Positions 36,001 through 44,684 of a stretch of 64,000 bases of DNA are shown piece by piece. The first letter of the stretch is position 1; each line of letters opens with the position of its first letter. The notes below the pieces were generated by a model. It was not told the DNA's origin. It did not search any database and saw nothing but the letters and a program-made list of their open reading frames with translations. The DNA is taken from contig JAFAZH010000057.1 in the NCBI GenBank assembly GCA_019239895.1, forward strand, positions 62,001 to 126,000, written 5' to 3'. The position numbers and the translations under genes were made by a program. This DNA is from Abditibacteriaceae bacterium (GTDB lineage Bacteria; Armatimonadota; Abditibacteriia; Abditibacteriales; Abditibacteriaceae).

Positions 36001-36226
36001 CACGCCGCGTGCGCAACGTCACCTCGTCACCCATAAGAATGCGTATCTTATCGAGCTTCTGCCACTGTCCATCTAAGGCCAATAAGGAGCCAATCTCAAA
36101 ATAACCCGTTGCCACGTCCAAGGCACGCGCTATATCAGCCCATTCTGTTAAATAAGCTAATGTCTTCCACTCTGGATCGCCATTATCTACAATAAGCAGT
36201 TCGTCACCCGACTTACGATTATCCAT
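33083..36226 (-). CDS. PLD-nuclease/SNF2 helicase fusion protein of a restriction-type locus
   Basis: 1047 residues. The N-terminus is a phospholipase D-type nuclease domain: HAKAYIMH (His129, Lys131) followed by GSSNFT (about 149-154). An SF2/SNF2 helicase follows: GVGLGKT (about 265-271), DEAHH (about 349-353), LTATPINN near 395, and a C-terminal helicase domain with LINYDLHWNPVRLMQRIGRVDR near 810. A single HxK motif implies that it dimerises to cut. It is the first gene of an operon with the methylase at 33058. This looks like a two-gene restriction system in which helicase and nuclease are one chain. DISARM and BREX core genes (drmAB, pglZ) are absent. Confidence 0.85.
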   Translation of the reverse strand: MDNRKSGDELLIVDNGDPEWKTLAYLTEWADIARALDVATGYFEIGSLLALDGQWQKLDKIRILMGDEVTLRTRRALLESLKARATLKLDESLEQEKEKNDFLAGVPAIVEALCKGQIECRVYAKQKFHAKAYIMHARSRVVGSAALVGSSNFTLPGLTQNIELNVQLRREVDQLQAWYEQHWEESEDVGEDVLKIIQRHIVEYSPFEVYARALRELMRNHIPDVSEWEKTQSKIYPLLAAYQREGYASLMQIADKFEGAFLCDGVGLGKTFVGMMVIERLLHDRKKVVLLAPKAAVEPVWKSTLERYLPEAFGVWGNLKIYAHTDLGVARLQQEWEDIAAHADAVVIDEAHHFRNPGALGGEGKRESRYRKLFRICEGKQLYLLTATPINNSLRDFQHMIELFSRNQGNYFAPQLGIHSLPTYFSEMEKKLDREVRGLTPAMQMEMPLEVNEVEAESVLRDEKIFRSLVVQRSRTYARESQQKEAAARGETGDKLKIFPDREAPKVAEYSIKKTYGKLLQMVEAAFNKDKPLFALAIYYPLAYAKDEEKARLMAADRRVENQQQQVVGLIRTNFLKRFESSTCAFGVSCSRLLLKLLTWVEAYVQEEGEVRWLEKWKARNADVMAYVQEVVPTAFENEEDDADADLEDDAADLLSREAYRISEILLDCFSDLDQIAEFLKELRKFKPQHDDKLRKLFELLKKDLKDRKVLIFTQFSDTAKYLQQQLEEAGFAAVDEVDSSDKRDRGEVIRRFAPYYNGSSSPELQADGLAETQILISTDVLSEGLNLQDATRLINYDLHWNPVRLMQRIGRVDRRMNPDIEARIVADNPRLFAERGDNNVVAYWNFLPPEELNELLTLYKRVTHKTLRISKTFGIEGKKLLRPEDDFDALRDFTHALEGDKSPMEDLALAWQGLETADPALPAHLDALPGRLFSGKAHPQPGSRAVFFCYVLPVKDHNGDWTYEGGPVMWLLFDLSREKILDAPDAIAEFIRCTPDTPRRVTGEKETLSEVRLRIEKYLKNTIIKSLNIPMGQLNKPLLKCWMELA

Positions 36227-36760
36227 TCTCTATTGACACCCTTGTTCAGTATGCACTCTGATGCAGAAAAATCCTTACGCGAAGCAGTATAAAGAAGCCA
36301 ATAAATATCTTAGCAAAGATATGGGCAGAAGTAATAGTATTGTTCAAGTTAGCCAAGAGCGAGATTGAGGGCAAGAGCACCTGAGTTTAAGCCCGTGCCT
36401 TCCTTTAATGGGAACGGACGTTCCGTTAATGAAAACGCCTCTTCCGTTCGCATTAACGGAGCGTTCGTTTTCAACAACGCTTCTTCCGTTCTCAATAACG
36501 GAAGAAGCGTTTTCATTAACGGAAGCTCCATTTTTAACAACACAAGCTCCGTTTTCATTAATGAGCGTTCCGTTCCCGTCTCCTGACGCCTAGGACTTGA
36601 GGTGCTACTCAATAGATGCTGGTTAACCCCTTGAGAAGAAATGGAAACAAGATTCAGTAGCTCGACTGCTTAAGGTGCGTTATAAATCATAGAACAGGGA
36701 CTTAGCTTACTGTTGACCTGAAGCCCCCTCACTTTAGCTGTAAGAAAGCATCTGAAGACT
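36227..36760. other. Intergenic region with no credible gene
   Basis: This 534-bp gap lies between the divergent helicase (minus) and isomerase (plus) genes. Apart from the 21-bp tandem repeat array at 36399-36587 I see nothing that I can name. Promoters for both flanking genes should lie here, but no consensus pair stands out. Small open frames over the array exist on both strands only because the repeat lacks stop codons. Confidence 0.7.
36399..36587. repeat. Nine degenerate tandem copies of a 21-bp repeat
   Basis: Copies start at 36399, 36420, 36441, 36462, 36483, 36504, 36525, 36546 and 36567, with no change of period. An approximate consensus is GTTCCGTTTTCATTAACGGAA, and single copies vary at several positions. 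Because 21 is a multiple of three, two plus-strand frames and one minus-strand frame run open through the whole array, each giving a heptapeptide repeat (for example PLMKTEE-like units on the minus strand). There is no Shine-Dalgarno or plausible start, so a non-coding role is more likely. Confidence 0.9.
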
Positions 36761-37627
36761 ATGGCAGATTATAAAACATCAAAAGCTAAACGAACCCTGA
36801 GGATTGGTGTTTCGACCTATTCTTTCTGGCACTTTAAGGGTGAACGCGTTGAAATCGCCACCTGTATTGACCAGGCCGCGGCGATGGACTTTGATGGCGT
36901 GGAAATTCTGCATCAGCAGATGGCAGGAGAAGAAAACAGCTATCTGCAAAGTCTTAAACGCCGCGCTTTCACCCTGGGGCTTGATTTGATGGGCTTCTCC
37001 ACTCATCAGGGCTTTGTCTCGCCCGACTCAGCCGTGCGCCAGCAGAATATTGAGCACACCCTGCGTTGCATTGACCTGGCCTATAAGCTGGGCATTCCGA
37101 CTATTCGTATTAATACTGGGCGCTGGGGCACCAGTGGTTCCTTTGATGAACTGATGGCTAATCGAGGTATCGAGGCGGAACTCCCTGGTTATACCGAAGA
37201 GCAGGCGTATGGTTGGGTCATCGGTGCCATTGAGCAATGCCTGCCTCGCGCCGAGGAGTGTGGTGTGTTGCTGGGCCTGGAAAATCACTGGGGATTAGGT
37301 CGCACTGCGGGGGGCGTGCTGCGCATCGTCGAGACTATTAATTCGCCCTGGCTCAAAGTCACGCTCGATACGGGTAATTTTCTCGAAGACCCTTATACCC
37401 AGATGGAGGCGTTGGCTCCTCATGCCATTCTGATACAAGCCAAGACGTATTATGGTGGTGGCGAGTGGTATAGCCTCGATATTGACTACCCGCGTGTGGC
37501 GCAGATTTTGCGTGCCGCTAATTACAGTGGTTATATCTCGTTAGAGATGGAAGGCAAAGAAGACCCGGCCACAGCGGTTCCTAAAAGTCTGGCGCTCTTA
37601 CGCCAGTGCTTTAGCGATAACGACTAA
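36761..37627 (+). CDS. Sugar phosphate isomerase/epimerase family protein (TIM barrel)
   Basis: 288 residues, no signal peptide, so cytoplasmic. The family pattern is complete: GVSTYSFWHF strand near residue 16, DGVEILHQQM near 46, LGLENHWGLGRT near 168 (metal-binding Glu), and LKVTLDTGNF near 200 (Asp), ending in YISLEMEGKEDP (Glu). These Glu/Asp/His residues bind the divalent metal in xylose-isomerase-like enzymes. It is probably the first gene of a pair, with only 10 bases before the next start. The substrate (a hexulose, inositol-derived sugar or sugar acid) cannot be set from sequence. Confidence 0.85.
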   Translation: MADYKTSKAKRTLRIGVSTYSFWHFKGERVEIATCIDQAAAMDFDGVEILHQQMAGEENSYLQSLKRRAFTLGLDLMGFSTHQGFVSPDSAVRQQNIEHTLRCIDLAYKLGIPTIRINTGRWGTSGSFDELMANRGIEAELPGYTEEQAYGWVIGAIEQCLPRAEECGVLLGLENHWGLGRTAGGVLRIVETINSPWLKVTLDTGNFLEDPYTQMEALAPHAILIQAKTYYGGGEWYSLDIDYPRVAQILRAANYSGYISLEMEGKEDPATAVPKSLALLRQCFSDND

Positions 37628-37637
37628 GCTTAAGATT

Positions 37638-38792
37638 ATGCAATTGAAGACAATTTCTGGCTCCGTATTATTAAGAGTTTGCTTCCTGTGGGGGCTACTC
37701 TCATCTGTATTACTAATCTGTTATGCAGCGCCCAAGCCGCTTACGCTCCATGCTCCCTCGGCTCCCATTCACATGGTAGCTTACGACGATCCCTGGCCGT
37801 TAGCCGCCGAGCGTTGGTGGGACATCGCTTCTTATCGAGACGCCCAGCAGAGCAACTATAACCAGTATAATGACTGGCTCAGTTATGGCGGCTCTAATGG
37901 CAAGTTCGATTATCGCACGCGGGCTGAAGGCGTAACTCTTATCTACGATAAAAACCCGACTACACATTGCTTTGTAGGGCATATCACCGCCAAAGGTTTA
38001 AAGCCCAATTTCGCTTACCAGTTAAAACTGACGGGCAAACCGGTGGCTGGCACACGCGGCTTTGGCACGGCATCGTCTTATGTGACAGCTACCTCTGAGG
38101 CACAAAATGGACGGCCTGTGCTGCATACGGTGCTCGATGCTAAAGGCCATCCGACGCCGGTTAATGGCGATGACTGGACAAATCAACAGTTAGGCTATGC
38201 TGGCCGGTGGTGGAACGATTCCTTTCCCTCTAACAACACCAATGCGGTGACGGATGAAGAATACCAGCTCAATACTTTAGACACGATTTATGGCTATATC
38301 TTTATTGGTGATTTTGTGACCGATAAATATGGTAATGCCGAATGGGATGTTGTCGGCAACCGAAGTTATCATGTCACCTGGCAGAATTGGCAAAAAAACG
38401 CTAAACACGTCCGCTTAGGCAAATTCAACATCGCTGGCGGGGTAGAACAAGAGAAGCCAGAACCGGGGAAGATAGAGCTGGGGAGCCAGACCCATGAGGG
38501 CACGACACACTATTACGGGTATGGTCTCAAGGCCCCTTCGACCGACATTGCGCAGCAGCATGGTAAGCGCACCGTTACGCTATTTTATGAGTGGGAATGG
38601 GGCCGCCTGAGCTTTGTCCGCTTACCTAAAGGCACCTACCACTGCCGTCTCCTCATCACCGAAGAAACGTTTCATAATACCTACGCCAATGGCACGAGCG
38701 GTTCCCTCGGCGGCACCTGGAAAACGGTGATGTCTACCGAAAATTTCCCCGACAATGACCCGGCCAACGATATTGTGTTCTCTATTCCTTGA
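37638..38792 (+). CDS. Secreted protein of unknown function
   Basis: 384 residues. A hydrophobic N-terminus (VLLRVCFLWGLLSSVLLICYAA) is a signal peptide or anchor. The rest is Trp/Tyr-rich and beta-like, with a Tyr- and Asn-rich DAQQSNYNQYNDWLSYGGSNG segment near residue 75 and a GYAGRWWNDSFPSNNTN segment near 190. I do not recognise a family. It begins 10 bases after the isomerase gene, so the two are likely co-transcribed. It converges on the Crp-type regulator gene with 39 bases between. Confidence 0.6.
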   Translation: MQLKTISGSVLLRVCFLWGLLSSVLLICYAAPKPLTLHAPSAPIHMVAYDDPWPLAAERWWDIASYRDAQQSNYNQYNDWLSYGGSNGKFDYRTRAEGVTLIYDKNPTTHCFVGHITAKGLKPNFAYQLKLTGKPVAGTRGFGTASSYVTATSEAQNGRPVLHTVLDAKGHPTPVNGDDWTNQQLGYAGRWWNDSFPSNNTNAVTDEEYQLNTLDTIYGYIFIGDFVTDKYGNAEWDVVGNRSYHVTWQNWQKNAKHVRLGKFNIAGGVEQEKPEPGKIELGSQTHEGTTHYYGYGLKAPSTDIAQQHGKRTVTLFYEWEWGRLSFVRLPKGTYHCRLLITEETFHNTYANGTSGSLGGTWKTVMSTENFPDNDPANDIVFSIP

Positions 38793-38831
38793 CGCAGAGC
38801 CGTAGCCCTATTGATGTAGAACGTTAGCTTA

Positions 38832-39557
38832 CTACTGGCACCGTTTAGCGAGCGCCGCCCGGTTATGAAGCGTAATATGATATTTGTCATCTATGGAGAT
38901 GAATTTACTGCGCCGGAAGGACATCAGAACTTTATTGACGCTCACTCGGCTAGCCCCCACCAAAGCGGCCAGGTCGCTTTGCGTCAGTCGGACAGGAATC
39001 AAAACGTCACCCGGACGGGCACCCTCTTTTGATGCTGTCTGCTGAGCTACAGGCGTCCCGTAGTCGTTAGCAAAAGCTAAAATTTGGTAAGCGAGTCGTC
39101 CATAAATATCCCGCATCGCCAGGCTTTCAGCGTGCAAACTTATGCGTCGCAAGCGGCGGGCCTGGAGGAGAGCTAAGTTATAGGCTAAAGGTGGCACAGT
39201 TTGTAAGCACTCGCGGAACGAGGCGCAATCAATCCAGAAAAACTTGGAAGTTTCTAAGGTCACAACATTAGCGGAATGGCCTATCCCGTCTAGAGCACTA
39301 ACCTCGCCTAAAACTTCTCCCGCCCCGCAAATAGCGAGAATAACATCCTTATCGTCTAATCCATCAACGGTGATTTTAACCGTGCCTTTGAGGAGAATGT
39401 AAACTGCCTCACCGATCCGACCAGCCGTGATAATAGTTCTGTTGGCGGGTAAGGTCGAGCAATGTAATACATTATCCAATTTGGCTGCCTGAGTTGGCGT
39501 TAGACCTTGAAATAAACTAAGATTGGTCAGGGTGTTACGATCCACTTCCGATAGCAT
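38832..39557 (-). CDS. Crp/Fnr family transcriptional regulator
   Basis: 241 residues, preceded by AAAGGAATAA. Residues about 15-130 form a cyclic-nucleotide-binding beta-roll (LFQGLTPTQAAKLDNVL, then GEAVYILLKGTVKI and GEVLGEVSALDG). A long dimer helix (about 130-160) leads to a winged helix-turn-helix (LTQSDLAALVGASRVSVNKVLMSFRR, about 189-214). The ligand pocket has GEVSALDG where classic Crp has GELGLF, so cAMP binding is uncertain. No Fnr-type cysteine cluster is seen at the N-terminus. The target genes are unknown. Confidence 0.88.
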   Translation of the reverse strand: MLSEVDRNTLTNLSLFQGLTPTQAAKLDNVLHCSTLPANRTIITAGRIGEAVYILLKGTVKITVDGLDDKDVILAICGAGEVLGEVSALDGIGHSANVVTLETSKFFWIDCASFRECLQTVPPLAYNLALLQARRLRRISLHAESLAMRDIYGRLAYQILAFANDYGTPVAQQTASKEGARPGDVLIPVRLTQSDLAALVGASRVSVNKVLMSFRRSKFISIDDKYHITLHNRAALAKRCQ

Positions 39558-39735
39558 AAAAGTTATTCCTTTGATTTTGGGAAGTAGTGGGCGCTAACGC
39601 CATTGAGCAACGCTAAACCACAGGCTATCCTACACGATCATCAAAATCATAATGGAAGCTAAGGTGGCACCATTAACCAAAAAGAATCTCACGCGGCAAC
39701 CGAATCCAGTTGGAGTTGGTCTTAGTTAGGCATTA

Positions 39736-40683
39736 TTACAGACACTCTCGATGCTGTGGCTCGTGATGATGCGCCAGGGAACGAGCCATATAATCGTCCA
39801 GCAACTCAATCTCGAATTCTTGTACCATCTGCGCGGCGGTTACATCCTCGCTTTCGCTGGTGATTAAGAAAGAAGCCAATAAACCAGGGTCGCTAATGGT
39901 GACAAGCGGGCCGTAGGCGGCTTTGAGGGCTTTTATCCTATCCCAGTTGTGATCGAAGTGCGCGATGCAGCAATCTAAGTTCACGGTGGCGGTGGCGAAA
40001 TTGAAGTAGTTGGTGCTGGTGGCGAGAATTTGTCCCAGTGGCGAAAGAATGGCACTGGGCAGGTTGCAACATGCACCCACAAAATGAGCGCGGCAAGAGT
40101 AGGCCCAGTAAGCCTGCATTAAGCCGCCGTGATACATGGAAGGAAATAGGATTAAGTCGGGCTTCGCGGCTACATACTTCTGGCGCAGTTCATCGAAGTT
40201 TAAGTCAAAACAAATGGCGCACGCGACGCGGCCAAAGTCGCACTCAATGATGGGTGTCTCCGCGCCACACAAAATGCCCCAGTCTAAAGTCTCTTCAATG
40301 ACAACGTGATTTTTGTTATACGTGCCTGCCACATTCCCAGTGCGATCAATGATGAGTGTCGAATTGCGATAAGTGCCATCCTTGGCCTCGCGTGCGGCGG
40401 AGTAGGAGATATAACAATTGTGGTCACGCGCTGTCTTGCAGTAAAACTCTAAGACTTGCTCGCCGCGCACCTCGTAATATTGCGCCGCCTGTTCTGGCTT
40501 AAAGCCGCGATAGCGGTCGCCCATTTCCGGGAGCACGATTAAATCGGGCTTATCCGGCAGCACCTGGTCGAGTTGACTCTGCCAGAAGGCGATCATATTG
40601 TCTACCAACGCCTGATTACCAAGCTGTGGGGGAACTGTGGGGGGCATAGTTCCCAGGGTGCTGATTTTAACTCGTCTGGCCAT
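39736..40683 (-). CDS. Carbon-nitrogen hydrolase (nitrilase superfamily amidase)
   Basis: 315 residues, cytoplasmic. The catalytic triad is visible: Glu53 in VLPEMGDRY, Lys124 in TYNKNHVV, and Cys158 in ACAICFDLNF. GGAG lies ahead of the ATG. The superfamily hydrolyses nitriles, amides, N-carbamoyl amino acids or ureides; FPSMYHGG and the following helix do not point to one substrate. It faces away from the beta-helix protein gene, with 119 bases to that gene's preferred start. Confidence 0.9.
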   Translation of the reverse strand: MARRVKISTLGTMPPTVPPQLGNQALVDNMIAFWQSQLDQVLPDKPDLIVLPEMGDRYRGFKPEQAAQYYEVRGEQVLEFYCKTARDHNCYISYSAAREAKDGTYRNSTLIIDRTGNVAGTYNKNHVVIEETLDWGILCGAETPIIECDFGRVACAICFDLNFDELRQKYVAAKPDLILFPSMYHGGLMQAYWAYSCRAHFVGACCNLPSAILSPLGQILATSTNYFNFATATVNLDCCIAHFDHNWDRIKALKAAYGPLVTISDPGLLASFLITSESEDVTAAQMVQEFEIELLDDYMARSLAHHHEPQHRECL

Positions 40684-40802
40684 CGCTGCTCCTGCCCCAT
40701 TTAATGATGTGGCTAGGCGGGGACTTTATTGCCTCTGCATTTCTTCTATACTACTGCTTATCCCCTGATGCAAGACAAAGTTACAAAAGCCGTGAGGATT
40801 TA

Positions 40803-42617
40803 ATGATAAGCCCCAAACGCCATGACCTAAAGTACCACTTCCTAAAGTGCCAGCTAGGATTTAGTCTGGGAGCATTGGCCGCCATCTGGCTCAGTGCCGT
40901 TGCTCCAGCGCAACAACCTGTAACTCATAATGCCACCACTCCCGGTGAACTTATAACCGATCCGGCCACCCTGCAATGCCTGGCATTTCGGTGGTTTATT
41001 ACTGGTGATGATAATGGTAATGCCACGGTGCATGTTGCGTATCGCAAGCAGGGCACAGTGGCGTGGCAGAGTGCATTGCCAATGCTGCGGATTAATCGAG
41101 AAGTGGTGCCGCGTGGGTCAGCTCAGCCGTTTCGTAATGGCAACCTGTTCGCGGGTAGTGTGCTAAACCTCCAGCGTGACACAACTTATGAAGTGCGCTG
41201 TACACTCTCTGACCCCGACGGCGGCACAGACGAAAAAACTGTGACGGCTCACACGCGTGCCGTGCCACCAATTATTAAGGGCGAGCGGCAGATGCACGTT
41301 TATTCTGTTAGCCATACGGTGACACGCCAGATGTCGAGTTTTCCTGACTTGCAAACGGCAGTGCGGGAGTGCCGTCCGGGTGATGTCGTGCTGCTCCATA
41401 CGGGTACTTATACCGGCAATTTTAGGCTTACTAAAAGTGGCACCTCAAAGCAGCCTATTATATTTCGTGCTGCGGGTGATGGTGAGGCCATAGTGTCCGG
41501 GCAGGACGGTAATGGCAATGTCTTTGAGGTCAATGGCACGCATGATATTTGGTTTGAGGGTTTGACAATCCGCCACGGCTTCAACGCCATCAAAGCCAAC
41601 GACTGCGGCAATCTGGTGGTGCGTCGGTGCAAGCTGGAAGATGTCAACAATGGTGTGGGTAGCCACACGAATGGCAACACCAACTGGTATATTGCCGACA
41701 ACATCATTACGGGCCGCGTGCAGAACTGGTATCCCCGTCCAGAAAATAGTGATACGGGCATCAACTGCGCGGGTAGCGGCCATGACATCTGCTTCAATCG
41801 CATCAGCCATTTCTGGGACGATATTTCAACGGATAACGTGGGCGAGATTCCCCAGGCTTGGGCCACGGCTCCAACGCACCCGCAGATGGCGATTGACATT
41901 TACAACAACGACATCTCCCAGGCGCAAGATGATGGCATTGAAACGGATGATACCCTCCATAACATCCGTGTCTTCAATAATCGGATTATGAATACGCACA
42001 CTGGCCTGAGTGCCCAACCCCAGCTTGCGGGGCCAATTTACTTCATTCGCAACGCGCTGTATAACATGACTTATGCGCCGTTCAAACTGCACAACTATCC
42101 GACGGGGTTATTGCTCTTTCACAACACGGCTCTGGGCAGCGATGAAGGATTTACCTCAACGCCCCCGGCCTGGCGTAACGCCACTTTGCGCAATAATTTA
42201 TTTGTGGGCGCGCACCGCTATGCAATGGAGAATGGCTCGCCCGATCCGCATACGAGCCTGGATTACAACGGTTATGGACAGACTGATGATCCCACGCGGT
42301 TTATCAAGTGGTCAGCCGATGGTGGCAAAACCTGGGGAAAATATGCGACCCTGGCTGAGTTCCATACTGCCACTGGCCACGAAGCACATGGGGTGGTAGT
42401 GAATTATAATGACTTCCTCAAAGCGGCTCCTCCCACAGCAGGCAAAACTTATGCGCCGGATGCTATTGATCTGCGTCTGAAGCCAAACAGCAGAGCGGTG
42501 GATGCAGGCGTTTTGCTCCCCAATATTAACGAAGACTTCGCCGGACGTGCCCCCGATATAGGTTGTTATGAGACAGGCAAACCAATACCCATTTACGGGC
42601 CGCGCCCAGAAAGATAA
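40803..42617 (+). CDS. Secreted right-handed parallel beta-helix protein (pectate-lyase-like fold)
   Basis: About 604 residues from the ATG at 40803, preceded by GAGG and directly followed by a signal peptide (ending VAPAQ). An upstream in-frame ATG at 40704 has no ribosome site and would bury the signal. Residues about 40-160 form a fibronectin-like module (FRWFITGDDNGNATVHVAYR). Residues 170-540 show the repeated short strands and Asn-rich turns of PbH1 repeats (FEVNGTHDIWFEGLTI, LVVRRCKLEDVNNG, DIYNNDIS, IRVFNNRIMN). Such folds occur in polysaccharide lyases, rhamnogalacturonases and adhesins; catalytic residues are not identifiable. Confidence 0.8.
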   Translation: MISPKRHDLKYHFLKCQLGFSLGALAAIWLSAVAPAQQPVTHNATTPGELITDPATLQCLAFRWFITGDDNGNATVHVAYRKQGTVAWQSALPMLRINREVVPRGSAQPFRNGNLFAGSVLNLQRDTTYEVRCTLSDPDGGTDEKTVTAHTRAVPPIIKGERQMHVYSVSHTVTRQMSSFPDLQTAVRECRPGDVVLLHTGTYTGNFRLTKSGTSKQPIIFRAAGDGEAIVSGQDGNGNVFEVNGTHDIWFEGLTIRHGFNAIKANDCGNLVVRRCKLEDVNNGVGSHTNGNTNWYIADNIITGRVQNWYPRPENSDTGINCAGSGHDICFNRISHFWDDISTDNVGEIPQAWATAPTHPQMAIDIYNNDISQAQDDGIETDDTLHNIRVFNNRIMNTHTGLSAQPQLAGPIYFIRNALYNMTYAPFKLHNYPTGLLLFHNTALGSDEGFTSTPPAWRNATLRNNLFVGAHRYAMENGSPDPHTSLDYNGYGQTDDPTRFIKWSADGGKTWGKYATLAEFHTATGHEAHGVVVNYNDFLKAAPPTAGKTYAPDAIDLRLKPNSRAVDAGVLLPNINEDFAGRAPDIGCYETGKPIPIYGPRPER

Positions 42618-42674
42618 CAACTGCAAGTCTTAGCAAATGTCAGAACTAATGACCCATTAACGAAGGAGTTAGCT

Positions 42675-44672
42675 GTGACGCAAATTTCAAAGTTTTATGT
42701 TACTGCGGTGGCGTTGATTCTGCTGCTATCCGTGCCCATCAATGCGGCCCCGGCTCCGGTCACACCAGATAATAAGGTTGGTGTTGTGTGCCATGTGAAG
42801 GTGTTATCCGATAAGGTGGAGGATGTTTCCAGTCTGGAAGCGTGGAAGAAGTCCTTCATTAAGGATGGCATGACCGACGAGCAAAAGGCGATGGCGGTAT
42901 GGAATTCAGTCGTGAAGTTTCAGTTCCAGGATATGCCGCCCAAGGAATATCTTCAGGTTGAGGACCTGGTGCTTGACCCCATCAAGCAGGATAACGTTTA
43001 TGGCTATTCTTTTTGTAGTGTCGCCTCGGCCAGCGTGCTGGCCCTGGCGCGTTATGCGGGTCTCCAGGCACGGGGCTGGACGATTAACGGCCACGTTGTC
43101 CCTGAAGTGTTTTGGGATGGGCAGTGGCACATGTTAGACGCATCTTTAATCACTTATTTCCCTAAGCCGGACGGCAAGCCCGCCGGGGTCGAAGAGATCG
43201 TTGCGGGTGTGAAAGACTGGTATGCGCAACACCCGGATTATCAAGGCAATGACGATAAACTGCGCCAGTTTATGGCGAATGGCGGTTGGCGCAAAGGGCC
43301 GGAGGTGCTGGCCCACACTCCTTTCTATGACGACAATGGTTGGCTACCCGCCGCTACGCACGGCTGGTATTCCACCATGCAAGAATATAGTGGCAAGGGC
43401 GGCACGCCTTTTCCCTATGAGGCGGGTTATTCGCAGGGCTATCAGGTCAATGTGCAACTGCGGCAGGGCGAGCGTTTAACGCGCAACTGGTCGAACAAGG
43501 GGCTGCACGTCAATATGAATGGCGATGGCGATGCGCCGGGAGCTATGACCGAAAAGGTCGGCCAGGGGCAGTTGCGCTATTCACCCAGGTTTGGCGACTT
43601 GGCACCGGGACGACTGGGCAATGGCACTCTCGAATATGAGGTACCTCTGGCCAGTGGCGCGTTCCGCTATGGTGCCATGACAGCCGATAATCTGGCTTCT
43701 ATCTCCGACGATAAACAATCCCCGGCGCTACACCTCAAAGACGTGAAGCAGCCGGGCGTTTTGGTGCTGCGTATGCCCAGCAGTTATGTTTATCTCAGCG
43801 GAGACCTCACCTTCAAAGCGGTAGTGCCTAACGGCGGGCAGATTGTTGTAGCCTTTTCTGATAACAACGGCCTCGATTGGAAAGACATCGCCAGCATCAC
43901 GACTTCCGGCCAACAACACTTCGACCTCAAGCCATTAGTTTTTCGTCGCTACGATTATCGGCTAAAGTTCACGCTGAAGGGCAAGGGCACCGGGTTAAAT
44001 GCGCTTAACATCACCCACGACATTCAGCACTCGCAGCGTCCATTGCCTGCTGTGGGTGAGGGAGCCAATACCATCAGTTTTAGTTCCGATACCGAGAGCA
44101 CCATCACGATTGAAGGCAGCACCTCTGCCGCCAGCAAAGGCAAGCAACTTTTATACACCGACTTTCACCCAGAGTTAAAAGGCATTGCCGCCGAGTCCCC
44201 CAAACTAACAGGTGGCGAAGGCTCCATTACTTTTCCCGTCGAGACACCAGGCGCTATGAAGCGGCTGCGCATTGGCGTGTTTTACCGGGCACGCGACAAA
44301 GCTGATGCCTGGGATGTGCAAGTTTCTTTTGATCGTGGCAAGAGTTTTAAGACCGTGGATCACCTGGCTGGCCCAACGGTTAGTGCTGGTCGCTATATGG
44401 TCGTGACAGAGGTTCCAGTAGGCACGAGGTCGGCCCTGGTGCGCTTTGCAGGCACCCAGCGCAATACAACCTACCTTTACAACATCCGCATCAACGCCGA
44501 TTACAAGGAGCCTTCTGGTGGCTTTAAACCAGTCAAGGTGACTTATAATTGGGAAGAAAATGGACAGGCAAAGCAGGATGTCCACATCGTGCGCCAGCCG
44601 GATGAAAGCTATCGCCTCTATTGCGGCTCCAAGCCAACGATGAAGTCCATTATGCTGGAACTGGCTCCGTAA
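42675..44672 (+). CDS. Secreted transglutaminase-like superfamily protein
   Basis: 665 residues. The GTG start follows AAGGAG (42663-42668), and a signal peptide ends near NAAPA. A transglutaminase-like core carries Cys114 (YSFCSVAS), His140 (NGHVVPEVFWDG) and Asp155 (WHMLDAS), a complete triad for a cysteine protease or transglutaminase fold. Residues about 230-665 are beta-sandwich modules (LAPGRLGNGTLEYEVPL and a late VQVSFDRGKSFKTVDHL). Bacterial relatives are often peptidases acting at the cell surface. Its partner or substrate is unknown. It is convergent with the kinase gene, 12 bases away. Confidence 0.75.
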   Translation: MTQISKFYVTAVALILLLSVPINAAPAPVTPDNKVGVVCHVKVLSDKVEDVSSLEAWKKSFIKDGMTDEQKAMAVWNSVVKFQFQDMPPKEYLQVEDLVLDPIKQDNVYGYSFCSVASASVLALARYAGLQARGWTINGHVVPEVFWDGQWHMLDASLITYFPKPDGKPAGVEEIVAGVKDWYAQHPDYQGNDDKLRQFMANGGWRKGPEVLAHTPFYDDNGWLPAATHGWYSTMQEYSGKGGTPFPYEAGYSQGYQVNVQLRQGERLTRNWSNKGLHVNMNGDGDAPGAMTEKVGQGQLRYSPRFGDLAPGRLGNGTLEYEVPLASGAFRYGAMTADNLASISDDKQSPALHLKDVKQPGVLVLRMPSSYVYLSGDLTFKAVVPNGGQIVVAFSDNNGLDWKDIASITTSGQQHFDLKPLVFRRYDYRLKFTLKGKGTGLNALNITHDIQHSQRPLPAVGEGANTISFSSDTESTITIEGSTSAASKGKQLLYTDFHPELKGIAAESPKLTGGEGSITFPVETPGAMKRLRIGVFYRARDKADAWDVQVSFDRGKSFKTVDHLAGPTVSAGRYMVVTEVPVGTRSALVRFAGTQRNTTYLYNIRINADYKEPSGGFKPVKVTYNWEENGQAKQDVHIVRQPDESYRLYCGSKPTMKSIMLELAP

Positions 44673-44684
44673 TCAAGAGTTAAC

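Noticed and set aside
29226..36226. DISARM or BREX locus
   Set aside because: No drmA/drmB, pglZ, brxC or brxL genes are present; only a PLD-SNF2 helicase and an Eco57I-like methylase.
36349..36612. Open frames on both strands over the 21-bp repeats, encoding heptapeptide repeats
   Set aside because: The frames are open only because the repeat has no stop codons; no ribosome site and no recognisable domain.
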